From assembly GCA_934481445.1 (NCBI GenBank), contig CAKSPC010000003.1, positions 24,934 to 88,933 of the forward strand: a stretch of DNA of 64,000 bases, given 5' to 3'. Shown in pieces: positions 1 to 7,556 of this stretch (position 1 is its first letter; every line of letters begins with the position of its first letter). The position numbers were made by a program, and so were the translations under genes. The notes beneath the pieces were generated by a model. The model was given only the letters and a program-made list of their open reading frames with translations, was not told the DNA's origin and searched no databases. The DNA is from an uncultured Oscillospiraceae bacterium. Lineage in GTDB: Bacteria > Bacillota > Clostridia > Oscillospirales > Ruminococcaceae.

Positions 1-672
1 GACATCCGTGCGCCATGTGAAGTAGGTGCGGAGCTGTGCATTGGATAGCGCGGCGTATATGGGGCGCGGAGTTCCGCAGAAAGCGACCCTGCCGTAGTCG
101 TCGGTGACGTCCGCCATGAAAAGCCCCTGCTTAACAATGCTCTCCTCGGCGCAGCGGGTGCGCATATAGCCGTTGTAGAACACCCTGTTTATCTCGCGCA
201 TCTGCTTTATTTTTTCTTCCATGGCGGCGTCCTCGGGGCGGTTTCCGAGCTCGGGGGCGTCGGCGGGATACGCCAGTTCGTCCGCGGAGATGGTCTGCGG
301 GACGATGGGACTGCCGGTTATATAGCTTATGTTCACGCGGTCTGGGGCGGGCTTTTTCGGTATGGGAGCGCTCTGCGCGGTCTGCCGCGCTTCTTCAACG
401 ACTGCGCGTATTTTTGTGCGGATGGCTTTCGCGGTGCCGTCGGGGAGAAGGATGTCGTTGGGTATGGGCGGGGTTTCGGGTACAGGTGGGATTTCCGGCA
501 CGGGGGGAATTTCGGGCACGGGGGGAATTTCGGGCATGGGTGGGACTTCACGGCGGGGCGGTATCTTTTCCGCCTTTGCGGTGCGGGATTCAAGCATACG
601 GCGGATCTCGTCCTTTATTTCTTCCATGCTTTTTCCGCCGGTTTCGATGTATTTTCCGAATTTGTCCGCCAT
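1..672 (-). CDS. TerB N-terminal domain protein, N-terminal fragment
   Basis: The gene runs leftward off the window edge, so only its first 224 codons are present. The ATG at 672 has GGAGTG a few bases upstream. Residues about 40-65 are a proline-rich stretch in which the hexapeptide PEIPPV recurs nearly unchanged, encoded by an 18-bp tandem repeat. The last residues seen (YAALSNAQLRTYFTWRT) match the opening of the TerB-N domain, a family of large cytoplasmic proteins with no settled function that usually end in a TerB-C region; that part lies outside the window. The domain call rests on this short signature, so it is good but not certain. The downstream portion, catalytic or otherwise, cannot be judged here. 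Confidence 0.7.
   Translation of the reverse strand, partial: MADKFGKYIETGGKSMEEIKDEIRRMLESRTAKAEKIPPRREVPPMPEIPPVPEIPPVPEIPPVPETPPIPNDILLPDGTAKAIRTKIRAVVEEARQTAQSAPIPKKPAPDRVNISYITGSPIVPQTISADELAYPADAPELGNRPEDAAMEEKIKQMREINRVFYNGYMRTRCAEESIVKQGLFMADVTDDYGRVAFCGTPRPIYAALSNAQLRTYFTWRTDV
471..545 (-). repeat. 18-bp tandem repeat inside the TerB-N gene (PEIPPV units)
   Basis: Four to five 18-bp units with small changes encode PEIPPV-type hexapeptides. It is a likely flexible linker between the N-terminal helix region and the TerB-N domain and a place where copy number could vary. Confidence 0.7.
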
Positions 673-730
673 TATGCTCACTCCTTTTTTTGTGGTTTTG
701 ATGGCAAAAAGTTTATGCGACAGCAGATCG

Positions 731-895
731 TAATAGACTGTGGGGGGAAAACTCTTGTTTTCCCCCCACACCCCCTTTAGCGCCTATGAAGCGTAAAACC
801 GCACTGCGTGCGGAGTGGCGGGGCTCCGCCCCACACCCCGCCAGCCTTTTGAAAAAGGCTGGACCGAAAACTTTTAGTTCGCTACGCGGAAATTT
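731..895 (+). repeat. Interspersed hairpin-rich repeat, copy a
   Basis: Holds a 14-bp-arm perfect hairpin (739-770, arms TGTGGGGGGAAAAC) followed by the conserved CCCCCTTTAGCGCC segment, then a GGCGGGGC/GCCCCGCC-type hairpin and the module starting with the CCAGCCTTTT/AAAAGGCTGG hairpin (841-862) and ending in CGCTACGCGG. The last module is shared with copy f at 37.5 kb. The copy fills the gap between the TerB-N gene and the Abi gene; I see no gene in it. Confidence 0.75.
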
Positions 896-950
896 TAAAT
901 GTTTTCGACAGCCTTAACCTCACATCATATACGATATGCGCACCAAAAAT

Positions 951-1820
951 TCACCCCTCCGCAAACGCGATAAGCTCCTCCCACCCGTCGGGGAAGCCGA
1001 TATCCGAAAGCCTTGCAACGCCCTCGTTCTTTCTGATAAGCCTTGTTATCGGCTTTACAACGCGCTCGTTCCAGTGCTGATGGTCATGATAAAGCTGCTT
1101 CATAACGATGATATACCCGAAAACGTTAGGCTGAAGCTCGGCATCAAACCCGCGGGGCGTGCGCGGCTCCACGGGGAAAGTAACGCCGTAAAGCCTGTTG
1201 TAGTGCGCGCAGTAATTGCGCAGCTCGTTAAGGCAGAAGATCCAGTTGTCCATATCGGAATAGGTGCAGCCGTAGTATTCCTCGGCGATCTCCTTTTTGT
1301 CGGCGGTGTGCATATCCTTATAAAAGAACGCCAGCGTGCCGAAGCTGAAAAGCTCCGTCACCACCCACAGCGGGAAGCAGCCGTTATGCTTGGTGTTGTA
1401 GTGCTTTACGAATTCGATGTCGGAGTTGGACTCGATAAGGTGCTTCACGCGGGACATGAAGCTCTGATGGATATGGCGGTGGTCGAAGGTGGAGGGATTA
1501 AGGTACCCCAGCGCGCCGTATTTCAGCGCGTGGTAGTTGGATACCGCCGCCCGCAGGGCTATCTCTATTTCCTCCAGCGCCGCGATGAGAATGCTTCGCA
1601 GCTTTCTGTCCATATCGTATATCGCCATTATTTTATCAAATGACGTGCCCGCCTCATAGTGGCGCTTGTCGACGCGGAAAGGCTCGAAATAGTTTGACAG
1701 GCGGAAATAGTTGATGTATTTCAGCGTGTCCAGCGCTCTTTCCTCGTCCTCGACGATGCAGCCGCGCTCTTTCAGCTTTGCAAGCTGTTGTTCTAAGGTA
1801 GCGGGTATTTTATCAGCCAT
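951..1820 (-). CDS. Abi family (Abi_2/AbiD-AbiF-like) HEPN protein
   Basis: A 289-residue protein of the Abi_2 family, whose lactococcal members AbiD and AbiF abort phage infection. The body has the family's LRSILIAALEEIEIALR segment and two RX4-6H (HEPN RNase) candidates: R90-x6-H97 and R201-x4-H206 (RNYCAH). These imply an RNA-cutting toxin-like activity, which is inference from the family. A clear GGAGG lies 7 nt before the ATG at 1820. It is the last gene of the der-plsY-gpsA run, only 26 bp after gpsA, so it has no room for its own upstream promoter or RNA antitoxin. The family call is strong; the antiphage role is not shown by the sequence. Confidence 0.82.
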   Translation of the reverse strand: MADKIPATLEQQLAKLKERGCIVEDEERALDTLKYINYFRLSNYFEPFRVDKRHYEAGTSFDKIMAIYDMDRKLRSILIAALEEIEIALRAAVSNYHALKYGALGYLNPSTFDHRHIHQSFMSRVKHLIESNSDIEFVKHYNTKHNGCFPLWVVTELFSFGTLAFFYKDMHTADKKEIAEEYYGCTYSDMDNWIFCLNELRNYCAHYNRLYGVTFPVEPRTPRGFDAELQPNVFGYIIVMKQLYHDHQHWNERVVKPITRLIRKNEGVARLSDIGFPDGWEELIAFAEG

Positions 1821-1846
1821 GATTCCTCCGTAAAGCCCTTATCCTG

Positions 1847-2848
1847 TCAATCCATCCAGAATACTTCGCGCTCGTGCTTGCTTTCGCGGGTCATAAGCGC
1901 GGCGATGGATTTCTTCGGGTCGCTGCCCTCGTAGCATATTTTTACTATCTGCTCGATTATCGGGGTGTCGATGTTGTGCTTCTTCGCAAGGTCGTAGGCG
2001 ATTATGCTGTTGGTGTAGCCCTCCACCGTGCCGACCTGCGCGACTGCTTCCGCGGCGGGGACGCCCTCGCCGATGAGTTTTCCCGCGCGGTAGTTTCTCG
2101 AGTGCAGCGAGGTGCAGGTGACGATAAGGTCGCCTATGCCCGCCATGCCCGTAAATGTTTTCCAGTTTGCGCCGAGGGCAACGCCAAGGCGGGTTATCTC
2201 CGTCATGCCCCTTGTCATCAGCGCCGCGACGGTGTTGTCGCCCAGTCCCATTCCGCGGGAAATTCCGCAGCCGAGGGCGATGGGGTTTTTAAGCACGCCG
2301 CCGAGCTCGCAGCCCGCAACGTCGTCGTTGATGTAGATACGGTAGCACTCGTTGGCGAGGGTGCGCTGAAGATACTTCGCCGTTTCGGGGTCATATCCCG
2401 CGCAGACCTCCGTGGTGGGGACGAAGCGCGCTATTTCCTCCGCATGGCAGGGTCCCGTGATGACCGCGATGGGGTTTTCGGGGAGTTCCTCGCGGATTAT
2501 TTCGGAAAGGCGCAGCCCCGTGGACTGCTCCAGTCCCTTGCTTGCGTTGACAACTACCGTAGAGCGGTCTATATACGGTTTTACAGCGCGTACCGCTTCG
2601 CGGTAGAACGGCGACGGGATGCATACCACGACGATATCCGCGCCCTCGACGCAGCGGGGGTCGGTGGTAACGCCGAGGTTATCCGGGAGCCTTACGCCCT
2701 TGAGCAGGCGCTTGTGCTCCCTGTCTTTGCGGAGCTGCTCCGCTTCCTGTTCAAATTTCGTCCATGTAACGACCTCGTGCCCGTAGTGGCTGTAAAGCAC
2801 GCCGAGGGCGGTGCCGTAGCCGCAGCCGAGAATTGTTATCTTTGCCAT
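1847..2848 (-). CDS. gpsA: NAD(P)H-dependent glycerol-3-phosphate dehydrogenase
   Basis: A 333-residue GpsA that reduces dihydroxyacetone phosphate to sn-glycerol-3-phosphate, the backbone for phospholipids, in the cytoplasm. The N-terminal Rossmann motif is GCGYGTALG; VLKNPIALGCGISRGMGLGDN carries the catalytic lysine and substrate loop found in the family. The ATG at 2848 (MAKITILG) is chosen because AAGGAG sits about 10 nt before it and the domain begins there; a longer reading frame adds 34 unrelated residues. It directly follows plsY, which uses its product, so the pair supplies the first steps of membrane lipid synthesis. Length is normal for the family. Confidence 0.97.
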   Translation of the reverse strand: MAKITILGCGYGTALGVLYSHYGHEVVTWTKFEQEAEQLRKDREHKRLLKGVRLPDNLGVTTDPRCVEGADIVVVCIPSPFYREAVRAVKPYIDRSTVVVNASKGLEQSTGLRLSEIIREELPENPIAVITGPCHAEEIARFVPTTEVCAGYDPETAKYLQRTLANECYRIYINDDVAGCELGGVLKNPIALGCGISRGMGLGDNTVAALMTRGMTEITRLGVALGANWKTFTGMAGIGDLIVTCTSLHSRNYRAGKLIGEGVPAAEAVAQVGTVEGYTNSIIAYDLAKKHNIDTPIIEQIVKICYEGSDPKKSIAALMTRESKHEREVFWMD

Positions 2849-2864
2849 GATATATCCTTGCTCC

Positions 2865-3527
2865 TTAGGTCGATTTTTCTCCGAGCTTCTTTTCCGTGTG
2901 GGTGAGAAGCCTGTGTATGTTTCCTCTGTGCATAAATATGACCAGCGCACCCATGAACGCCGCTATAAAGAAGTTTATGAGCCATGCGGGGTCGTTATCC
3001 GCGAAGCGCCCGAACAGCAGCGTGCACACGCAGAACAGCGCCGAGGAAATGCAGCTTCCGAGGGAAACATAGCGGGTGATCGCAACGATGGTGATGAACA
3101 CCGCCATAAGAATGAGCCCCGTTCTCCAGTCCAGCACAAAAATCGCCGAAACCGCCGAGAGCACGCCCTTTCCGCCCTTGAAGCCGTAGTATATCGGGAA
3201 TATATGGCCGACTATGCACATCAGCCCCGCCATATATTCCACCCATGTCATTTCGGAAGCGGGGTCGCCGGTGTTTACCCCCGCGATGAGCCGGAACGCC
3301 AGCCTTACAAGCAGCACCGAAACCACCGCCTTTGCAACGTCGCCGAGAAGCACTATTCCCGCGGCGCCCTTGCCCTGCGTGCGCAGGGTGTTGGTAAGAC
3401 CCGCGTTGCCGCTGCCCATGGTGCGTATATCCTTGCCCGTGTGAATTTTTGTCACGATTATAGCCGTGTTTATGCCGCCCAGAAGATAGGGCAGGGCGAG
3501 CATTATAACAAAACATAACCACATCAT
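2865..3527 (-). CDS. plsY: Glycerol-3-phosphate acyltransferase PlsY
   Basis: A multi-pass membrane enzyme of 220 residues that acylates the sn-1 position of glycerol-3-phosphate with acyl phosphate. The three PlsY motifs are visible: SGNAGLTN near residue 40, the GHIFPIYYGFKGGKG glycine-rich motif in the middle, and HRGNIHRLL near the C-terminus. Five hydrophobic segments are evident. Its start overlaps the stop of the preceding gene by 4 nt (ATGA), indicating translational coupling, and gpsA follows within 16 bp. An alternative start is the second Met at 3524. The length is near the 190-220 residues usual for the family. Confidence 0.96.
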   Translation of the reverse strand: MMWLCFVIMLALPYLLGGINTAIIVTKIHTGKDIRTMGSGNAGLTNTLRTQGKGAAGIVLLGDVAKAVVSVLLVRLAFRLIAGVNTGDPASEMTWVEYMAGLMCIVGHIFPIYYGFKGGKGVLSAVSAIFVLDWRTGLILMAVFITIVAITRYVSLGSCISSALFCVCTLLFGRFADNDPAWLINFFIAAFMGALVIFMHRGNIHRLLTHTEKKLGEKST

Positions 3528-4108
3528 TCCGTGATGTCGTCCTTTCCGTCGGCGGCTTCTTTGTCTGTAACGAGCCTGCCGTTTATATATACCTTTATGT
3601 TGGGATTTCCCGCGCGCAGCGCCGCCATAATCACGGCGCTGTTTTCGTTCGGCTGCACCGGCATGAGCACGGTTTTTCCGTTTGAAAGCATAAGGAATAT
3701 GTTCTCTCCGCGTGCGCCTTTCGGTTCGGCGGAAACTATTTCGTCATATTTCAGCAGGAACATCCTGCGGTAGGAATAGAACAGAACATATTTATCCCTG
3801 TAAAATCTGCGTGCGCCAAGCTTCGGGGCAGTTTCGTACCCCGAAAGGACCTCTTCCCGCTCGGCTTCCGTCAGCCGTTCGATATCCTTTTTGAACTTTC
3901 GCGGAGCGACAGCGAAGATATCCACCACCGCCCATATGACTACCCCCCCGAGGAACGCGGAAACCACTATCCCCGCAATACGCGTGCTGTCCCGCGAGAA
4001 AATGCCCGTGAGGAAAAACGCGCCTATGCACACCGCCGTTACGAATGCGAACCTTATCGGCGTGGAAATATGCGCGCGGCGGTAGTCGCGGAGTATCTGC
4101 TTCATCAT
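3524..4108 (-). CDS. Membrane protein of unknown function with two N-terminal TM segments
   Basis: I do not recognise the family. The 194-residue product has two hydrophobic segments (about residues 19-38 and 44-68, FAFVTAVCIGAFFLTGIF and IAGIVVSAFLGGVVIWAVVDIF) followed by a soluble part of about 125 residues. The run YVLFYSYRRMFLLKYDEI...NIFLMLSNGKTVLMPV has the strand pattern of bacterial PH-like domains, which is only suggestive. Both ends overlap neighbours by 4 nt: the start overlaps the der stop and the stop overlaps the plsY start, so it is part of a tightly coupled der-plsY-gpsA operon. Confidence 0.85.
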   Translation of the reverse strand: MMKQILRDYRRAHISTPIRFAFVTAVCIGAFFLTGIFSRDSTRIAGIVVSAFLGGVVIWAVVDIFAVAPRKFKKDIERLTEAEREEVLSGYETAPKLGARRFYRDKYVLFYSYRRMFLLKYDEIVSAEPKGARGENIFLMLSNGKTVLMPVQPNENSAVIMAALRAGNPNIKVYINGRLVTDKEAADGKDDITE

Positions 4109-5421
4109 TCGCCTCTCTCACGCACGGTGAGCTTTATCGGGGTCTTGTCCAGCCCGAAAGTGTCGCGTATCTGGTTTTCGATATAGCGCTGATATGAGTA
4201 GTGGAAAAGCTCCTTGCTGTTGCAGAAAATAACGAAGTTCGGGGGATTTGTGCCCGCCTGCGTCATGTAGTAAAGCTTCAGGCGCTTGCCTTTGTCGGAG
4301 GGCGGCTGAACGCGGGATGTGGCATAGCTCAGCATATCGTTGAGCACGCCTGTGGATATTCTCATGCCGTGCTGTGCGTGGACAAGCTTTATCAGCTCAA
4401 ACAGCTTGTCTATTCGCTGGCCCGTCTTTGCGGAGATGAACACGAACGGTGCATAGGACATGAACGAGAAATCCACTTCAAGCTTCTTGGTAAATTCTAT
4501 CATGGTGCGGTCGGTCTTGTCCTCCACTGCGTCCCATTTGTTTACGGCGATAACGCACGCCTTGCCCTTGTCATGGGCATAGCCCGCGACCTTGCTGTCC
4601 TGCTCGGTAAAGCCTACGGTGGCGTCTATGACGATGACGCAGACGTCCGCCCTGTCCACCGCCATCAGCGCGCGGAGCACACTGAAATGCTCGATGTTTT
4701 CCGTTACCTTTGCCTTGCGGCGCATTCCCGCCGTGTCGATAAAGACATACTTGTCCTCGCCGCGGGTGACTTCGCTGTCGATGGCGTCGCGGGTAGTGCC
4801 TGCGATGTCGGAAACGATGGAGCGCTCCTCGCCTGCAATGAAGTTGATGAGGGAGGACTTGCCGACATTCGGCTTGCCTATAACTGCTACCTTTATGGCG
4901 TCCTCATCGTAGGGGTCGGGTTCCTCGGGTGGGAGGTTCTCGAATACCGCCTCGAGAAGATCGCCCGTGCCGTGGCCGTGCACGGAGGATACCGCGATGG
5001 GGTCGCCAAGACCGAGGTTGTAAAACTCGTATATCTCGGGCGGGGGTTCGCCGATTCCGTCCACCTTGTTTACCGCAAGGACGACGGGCTTGCCGCTTCT
5101 CATGAGCATGGAAGCTACGTCGGCGTCGTTTGCGGTGACGCCGGTGGTGATATCGGTGACGAAAATGATCGCGTCGGCACGCTCTATGGCGAGCATTGCC
5201 TGTTCTCTCATCTGCGCGAGGATAACGTCGTCGGTTTTGGGTTCGATACCGCCTGTGTCTATAAGCATAAATTCGCGGCCAAGCCACTCGCAGCGGCTGT
5301 AAATTCTGTCGCGGGTGACGCCGGGCTTGTCGTCTACGATGGAAAGACGCTTTCCGACGAGTTTATTGAAAAGTGTGGACTTACCGACATTAGGTCTGCC
5401 CACGATTGCTACGACCTGCAT
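4105..5421 (-). CDS. der: Ribosome biogenesis GTPase Der (EngA)
   Basis: A 438-residue tandem GTPase needed for maturation of the 50S ribosomal subunit. GTPase domain 1 has GRPNVGKSTLFN near residue 7, DTGG and NKVD; domain 2 has GKPNVGKSSL near 181, DTAGMRRK and NKWD; the C-terminal quarter is the KH-like domain. The ATG at 5421 lies at the expected start (MQVVAIVGRPNVGK), and a sigma-A promoter sits about 45 bp upstream. It heads an operon that continues into a membrane protein, plsY, gpsA and the Abi gene. Confidence 0.98.
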   Translation of the reverse strand: MQVVAIVGRPNVGKSTLFNKLVGKRLSIVDDKPGVTRDRIYSRCEWLGREFMLIDTGGIEPKTDDVILAQMREQAMLAIERADAIIFVTDITTGVTANDADVASMLMRSGKPVVLAVNKVDGIGEPPPEIYEFYNLGLGDPIAVSSVHGHGTGDLLEAVFENLPPEEPDPYDEDAIKVAVIGKPNVGKSSLINFIAGEERSIVSDIAGTTRDAIDSEVTRGEDKYVFIDTAGMRRKAKVTENIEHFSVLRALMAVDRADVCVIVIDATVGFTEQDSKVAGYAHDKGKACVIAVNKWDAVEDKTDRTMIEFTKKLEVDFSFMSYAPFVFISAKTGQRIDKLFELIKLVHAQHGMRISTGVLNDMLSYATSRVQPPSDKGKRLKLYYMTQAGTNPPNFVIFCNSKELFHYSYQRYIENQIRDTFGLDKTPIKLTVRERGE

Positions 5422-5466
5422 TGTTTTCCTGCCTTTCTGTTTATCTGAACATAATTATTCAATTAT

Positions 5467-5495
5467 AGTATATCACACCTGCGGCGTTTTTTCAA
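5467..5495 (-). promoter_or_regulatory. Sigma-A promoter of the der operon
   Basis: On the minus strand TTGAAA (5495-5490) and TATACT (5472-5467) are separated by 17 bp, placing transcription start near 5460, about 40 nt before the der ATG. Confidence 0.7.
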
Positions 5496-5554
5496 GGATT
5501 TATCGAGTTTTTTTAAATTTTCGCGTCAACCTTTCGTCTTAGTGGCACCCATAC

Positions 5555-5975
5555 ACGCGGTCGAGCATTTTGCCTTTCGCCTTTCAGCCACACATATACG
5601 CGGTCGAGGGGTGATCTCCCCATAGGGTAGGTGTCGCAGTGCGACGGCTACGCCTTACGCCTTAGCGACAGAGGGGTTAGTTTGGCACAATACACAACAT
5701 AATGGATTAAGCATAAAGTGAACTGTTGTGCCAAACTAGCCGACAGACCGCACCCCCTCGCAGGTCAATCAGACACGCGCTTCGCGCTTAGTCTTTGCAG
5801 AGCCCTTGTAGCCACCGCAGTGGCGAAACACCCCACGCCATTAAAATGTCGTGCAGTGAAAACCGTAAAATGCCACGTTAACCCGACTCCAAAGGCGCTA
5901 AAGGGGGTGTGGGGTCAGGGGTGGACAAACGGGACGTTTGTCCAGAAAACGTAAGAGTTTTCCCCCCACAAGTCT
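5555..5975 (-). repeat. Interspersed hairpin-rich repeat, copy b, with nested insertions
   Basis: This is the reverse-oriented long copy. Read on the minus strand it has the GTTTTCCCCCCACA hairpin arm (5957-5970), the CCCTTTAGCGCC segment, the CACTGC..CATTTTA-type module, the CGCCACTGCGGTGGCG hairpin, the CTCTGTCGC module and the GGGGAGATCACCCC segment that also occurs in copy e. Relative to copy e it carries an extra palindromic stretch (5678-5738) and a GGACAAAC/GTTTGTCC hairpin (about 5923-5942) that interrupts the main arm. The gap 5496-6130 between der and the next gene contains only this repeat and the direct repeat at 5969-6059. Confidence 0.7.
5678..5738. repeat. 61-bp palindromic insertion nested in repeat copy b
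   Basis: Ends are 13-bp inverted repeats (TAGTTTGGCACAA and TTGTGCCAAACTA) around about 35 bp. Copy e at 22.6 kb lacks this segment at the equivalent place, so it looks like a small insertion. Confidence 0.6.
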
Positions 5976-6059
5976 ATTGTAATTCTCAGCCGTAATAGCT
6001 TTAAGCATCAAGTGTATAATTCTCCACAAGTCTATTATAATTCCCAGCCGTAATAGCTT
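5969..6059. repeat. Pair of 33-bp direct repeats
   Basis: Positions 5969-6001 and 6027-6059 are the same 33-bp sequence with two mismatches (begins CAAGTCTATT, ends CGTAATAGCTT). The first overlaps the edge of repeat copy b; CAAGTCTATT is the reverse of the AATAGACT that borders copies a, e and f. Confidence 0.8.
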
Positions 6060-6133
6060 CCGACAATGCGCTTATAATTTTTTCATCCCCCCAAGAAGCC
6101 ACGCCACTTCGCCGAGAATGCCCTCCCTCCTTA

Positions 6134-6162
6134 TTGACACTCCGCCGCAATTGTGCTATGAT
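6134..6162 (+). promoter_or_regulatory. Sigma-A promoter of the first GNAT gene
   Basis: TTGACA (6134-6139), 17 bp, TATGAT (6157-6162). Transcription would start near 6169, about 28 nt before the ATG at 6197. Confidence 0.7.
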
Positions 6163-6196
6163 AAATCTGTTGAAACAAAACAAGGGAGGCAATAAA

Positions 6197-6790
6197 ATGA
6201 GCATTTCGCTCAGAATGGCACGTCCCGCTGACGCGGCGGCGCTGGCGGAGATATACGCGCCGTATGTGACCGATACGGCGATAACGTTTGAATACGCCGT
6301 CCCCTCCGCGGAGGAATTTTCGGAGAGGATAGCCCGTACGCTCGAAAAATACCCCTATTTCATCGCGGAGAATAACGGAGAAATAGTCGGGTACGCATAC
6401 GCGGGGGCGTTTCACCCGCGGGCGGCTTACGACCATTCCGCAGAGCTCAGCATTTACGTCCGGACAGGATACAGCGGAAAGAGCATAGGAAAAACGCTGT
6501 ACACTGCCCTTGAGAACGCCCTGCGGCTTCAGAATGTAACAAACCTCTACGCCTGCATAGGCTACTCCGAAAAGGAGGACGAGTACCTCACGCACAACAG
6601 TGTGGATTATCACGCGCATATGGGCTACCGCCTTGTCGGCGTGTTTGAAAGGTGCGGGTATAAGTTCGGCAGGTGGTACAGCATGGTCTGGATGGAGAAA
6701 TTCCTCTGCCCGCACGGCGATGTTCCCGAAAAATTCGTGGGATTTCCGTCGGTAAAGGATGAGTTTTCGCGGAAATTCGGGATAAAATGA
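6197..6790 (+). CDS. GNAT N-acetyltransferase, phosphinothricin acetyltransferase-like
   Basis: A 197-residue cytoplasmic acetyl-CoA-dependent acetyltransferase. The opening ISLRMARPADAAALAEIYAPYVTDTAITFE is characteristic of the PAT/YncA subgroup, which acetylates amino-acid analogues such as methionine sulfoximine or phosphinothricin; the acetyl-CoA loop is seen as YVRTGYSGKSIGKTLY. In the segment YACIGYSEKEDEYLTHNSVDYHAHMGY an acidic insertion replaces the usual short loop before HMGY. The ATG at 6197 has GGGAGG 7 nt upstream; a longer reading frame starts inside the promoter. A second GNAT follows 24 bp later, so they are probably cotranscribed. The true substrate is unknown. Confidence 0.9.
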   Translation: MSISLRMARPADAAALAEIYAPYVTDTAITFEYAVPSAEEFSERIARTLEKYPYFIAENNGEIVGYAYAGAFHPRAAYDHSAELSIYVRTGYSGKSIGKTLYTALENALRLQNVTNLYACIGYSEKEDEYLTHNSVDYHAHMGYRLVGVFERCGYKFGRWYSMVWMEKFLCPHGDVPEKFVGFPSVKDEFSRKFGIK

Positions 6791-6814
6791 TATAAAAAGA
6801 GAGAGGTACGCAAA

Positions 6815-7291
6815 ATGGAAATAGAAATCAGACGCGCCGAAAAAAAGGACGCCGAAAAAATGCTGGCGCTTCTGTCGCAGGTGCACGAGCTCCACGCAAA
6901 ACTCCGCCCCGATATATTTATTTCCGGAAGAACAAAATACACCGCCGAGGAGCTTTCGCAGATGTTCGGCGATGAGGAGCGGCCTATTTTTGTCGCGCTG
7001 GATAACGGAGAAGTCGTTGGATATGCGTTCTGCGTGAAGAAGCACCCGCCGTTCACCACGAATATGAAGGATTTCTCGACGATATATATCGACGATCTGT
7101 GCGTTGACGAGAACTGCCGCGGAAAGCACGTCGGCACGCTGCTGTTCGATCATGTGATGAAATATGCAAAGGAACAGGGCTGCTACGACGTGACCCTCAA
7201 TGTGTGGGAGGGCAACGACAGCGCCCGCGCTTTCTATGAGAAGATGGGGATGTTCGTTAAGGAAACACAGATGGAGATTCTGGTCAAGTGA
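6815..7291 (+). CDS. GNAT N-acetyltransferase
   Basis: A 158-residue single-domain GNAT. The acetyl-CoA binding motif is IDDLCVDENCRGKHVGTLLFDHVMKYAKEQG (motif A) and the C-terminal strand pair is DVTLNVWEGNDSARAFYEKMGM. GAGAGG precedes the ATG. It follows another GNAT by 24 bp and ends just before repeat copy c. The overall pattern resembles RimI-like or small-molecule acetyltransferases; no substrate can be assigned from the sequence. Confidence 0.92.
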   Translation: MEIEIRRAEKKDAEKMLALLSQVHELHAKLRPDIFISGRTKYTAEELSQMFGDEERPIFVALDNGEVVGYAFCVKKHPPFTTNMKDFSTIYIDDLCVDENCRGKHVGTLLFDHVMKYAKEQGCYDVTLNVWEGNDSARAFYEKMGMFVKETQMEILVK

Positions 7292-7337
7292 TTTTTCGGC
7301 TGTTTGGAAAGGCTGAACGGTCAGAGATTTTAAAGAA

Positions 7338-7535
7338 ACTGTGGGGGGAAAACAAGAGTTTTCCCCCCACACCCCCTTTAGCGCCTTGGGAGTCGGGTTA
7401 ACGTTGCCGCTTTAAGCTTTCACTGCTTGAAATTTTCCATGCGTGGAATATTTCGACGTCTGCGCAGACTAAGCGCGAAGCGCGTGTCTGAGCGACTGAG
7501 GGCGCTGCCCTCGACGCGTGTATGGGTGGCGTAAA
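7338..7535 (+). repeat. Interspersed hairpin-rich repeat, copy c
   Basis: Contains the perfect TGTGGGGGGAAAAC hairpin (7340-7371), TTTAGCGCCTTGGGAGTCGG, the GCTTTCACTGCTTGAAATTT module and the GAGGGCGCTGCCCTC hairpin, ending in CGTGTATGGGTGGC. It lies between the convergent GNAT and SpoIIQ-like genes, where the first hairpin could act as a bidirectional terminator. Confidence 0.8.
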
Positions 7536-7556
7536 GACGATATGCTATGCGTTATC

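Noticed and set aside
5718-5954. 78-codon frame inside repeat copy b
   Set aside because: It consists of repeat sequence also present elsewhere and has no SD.
6131-7372. Long minus-strand frame antisense to the two GNAT genes
   Set aside because: It lies opposite two well-supported acetyltransferases and has no homology to any family I know.
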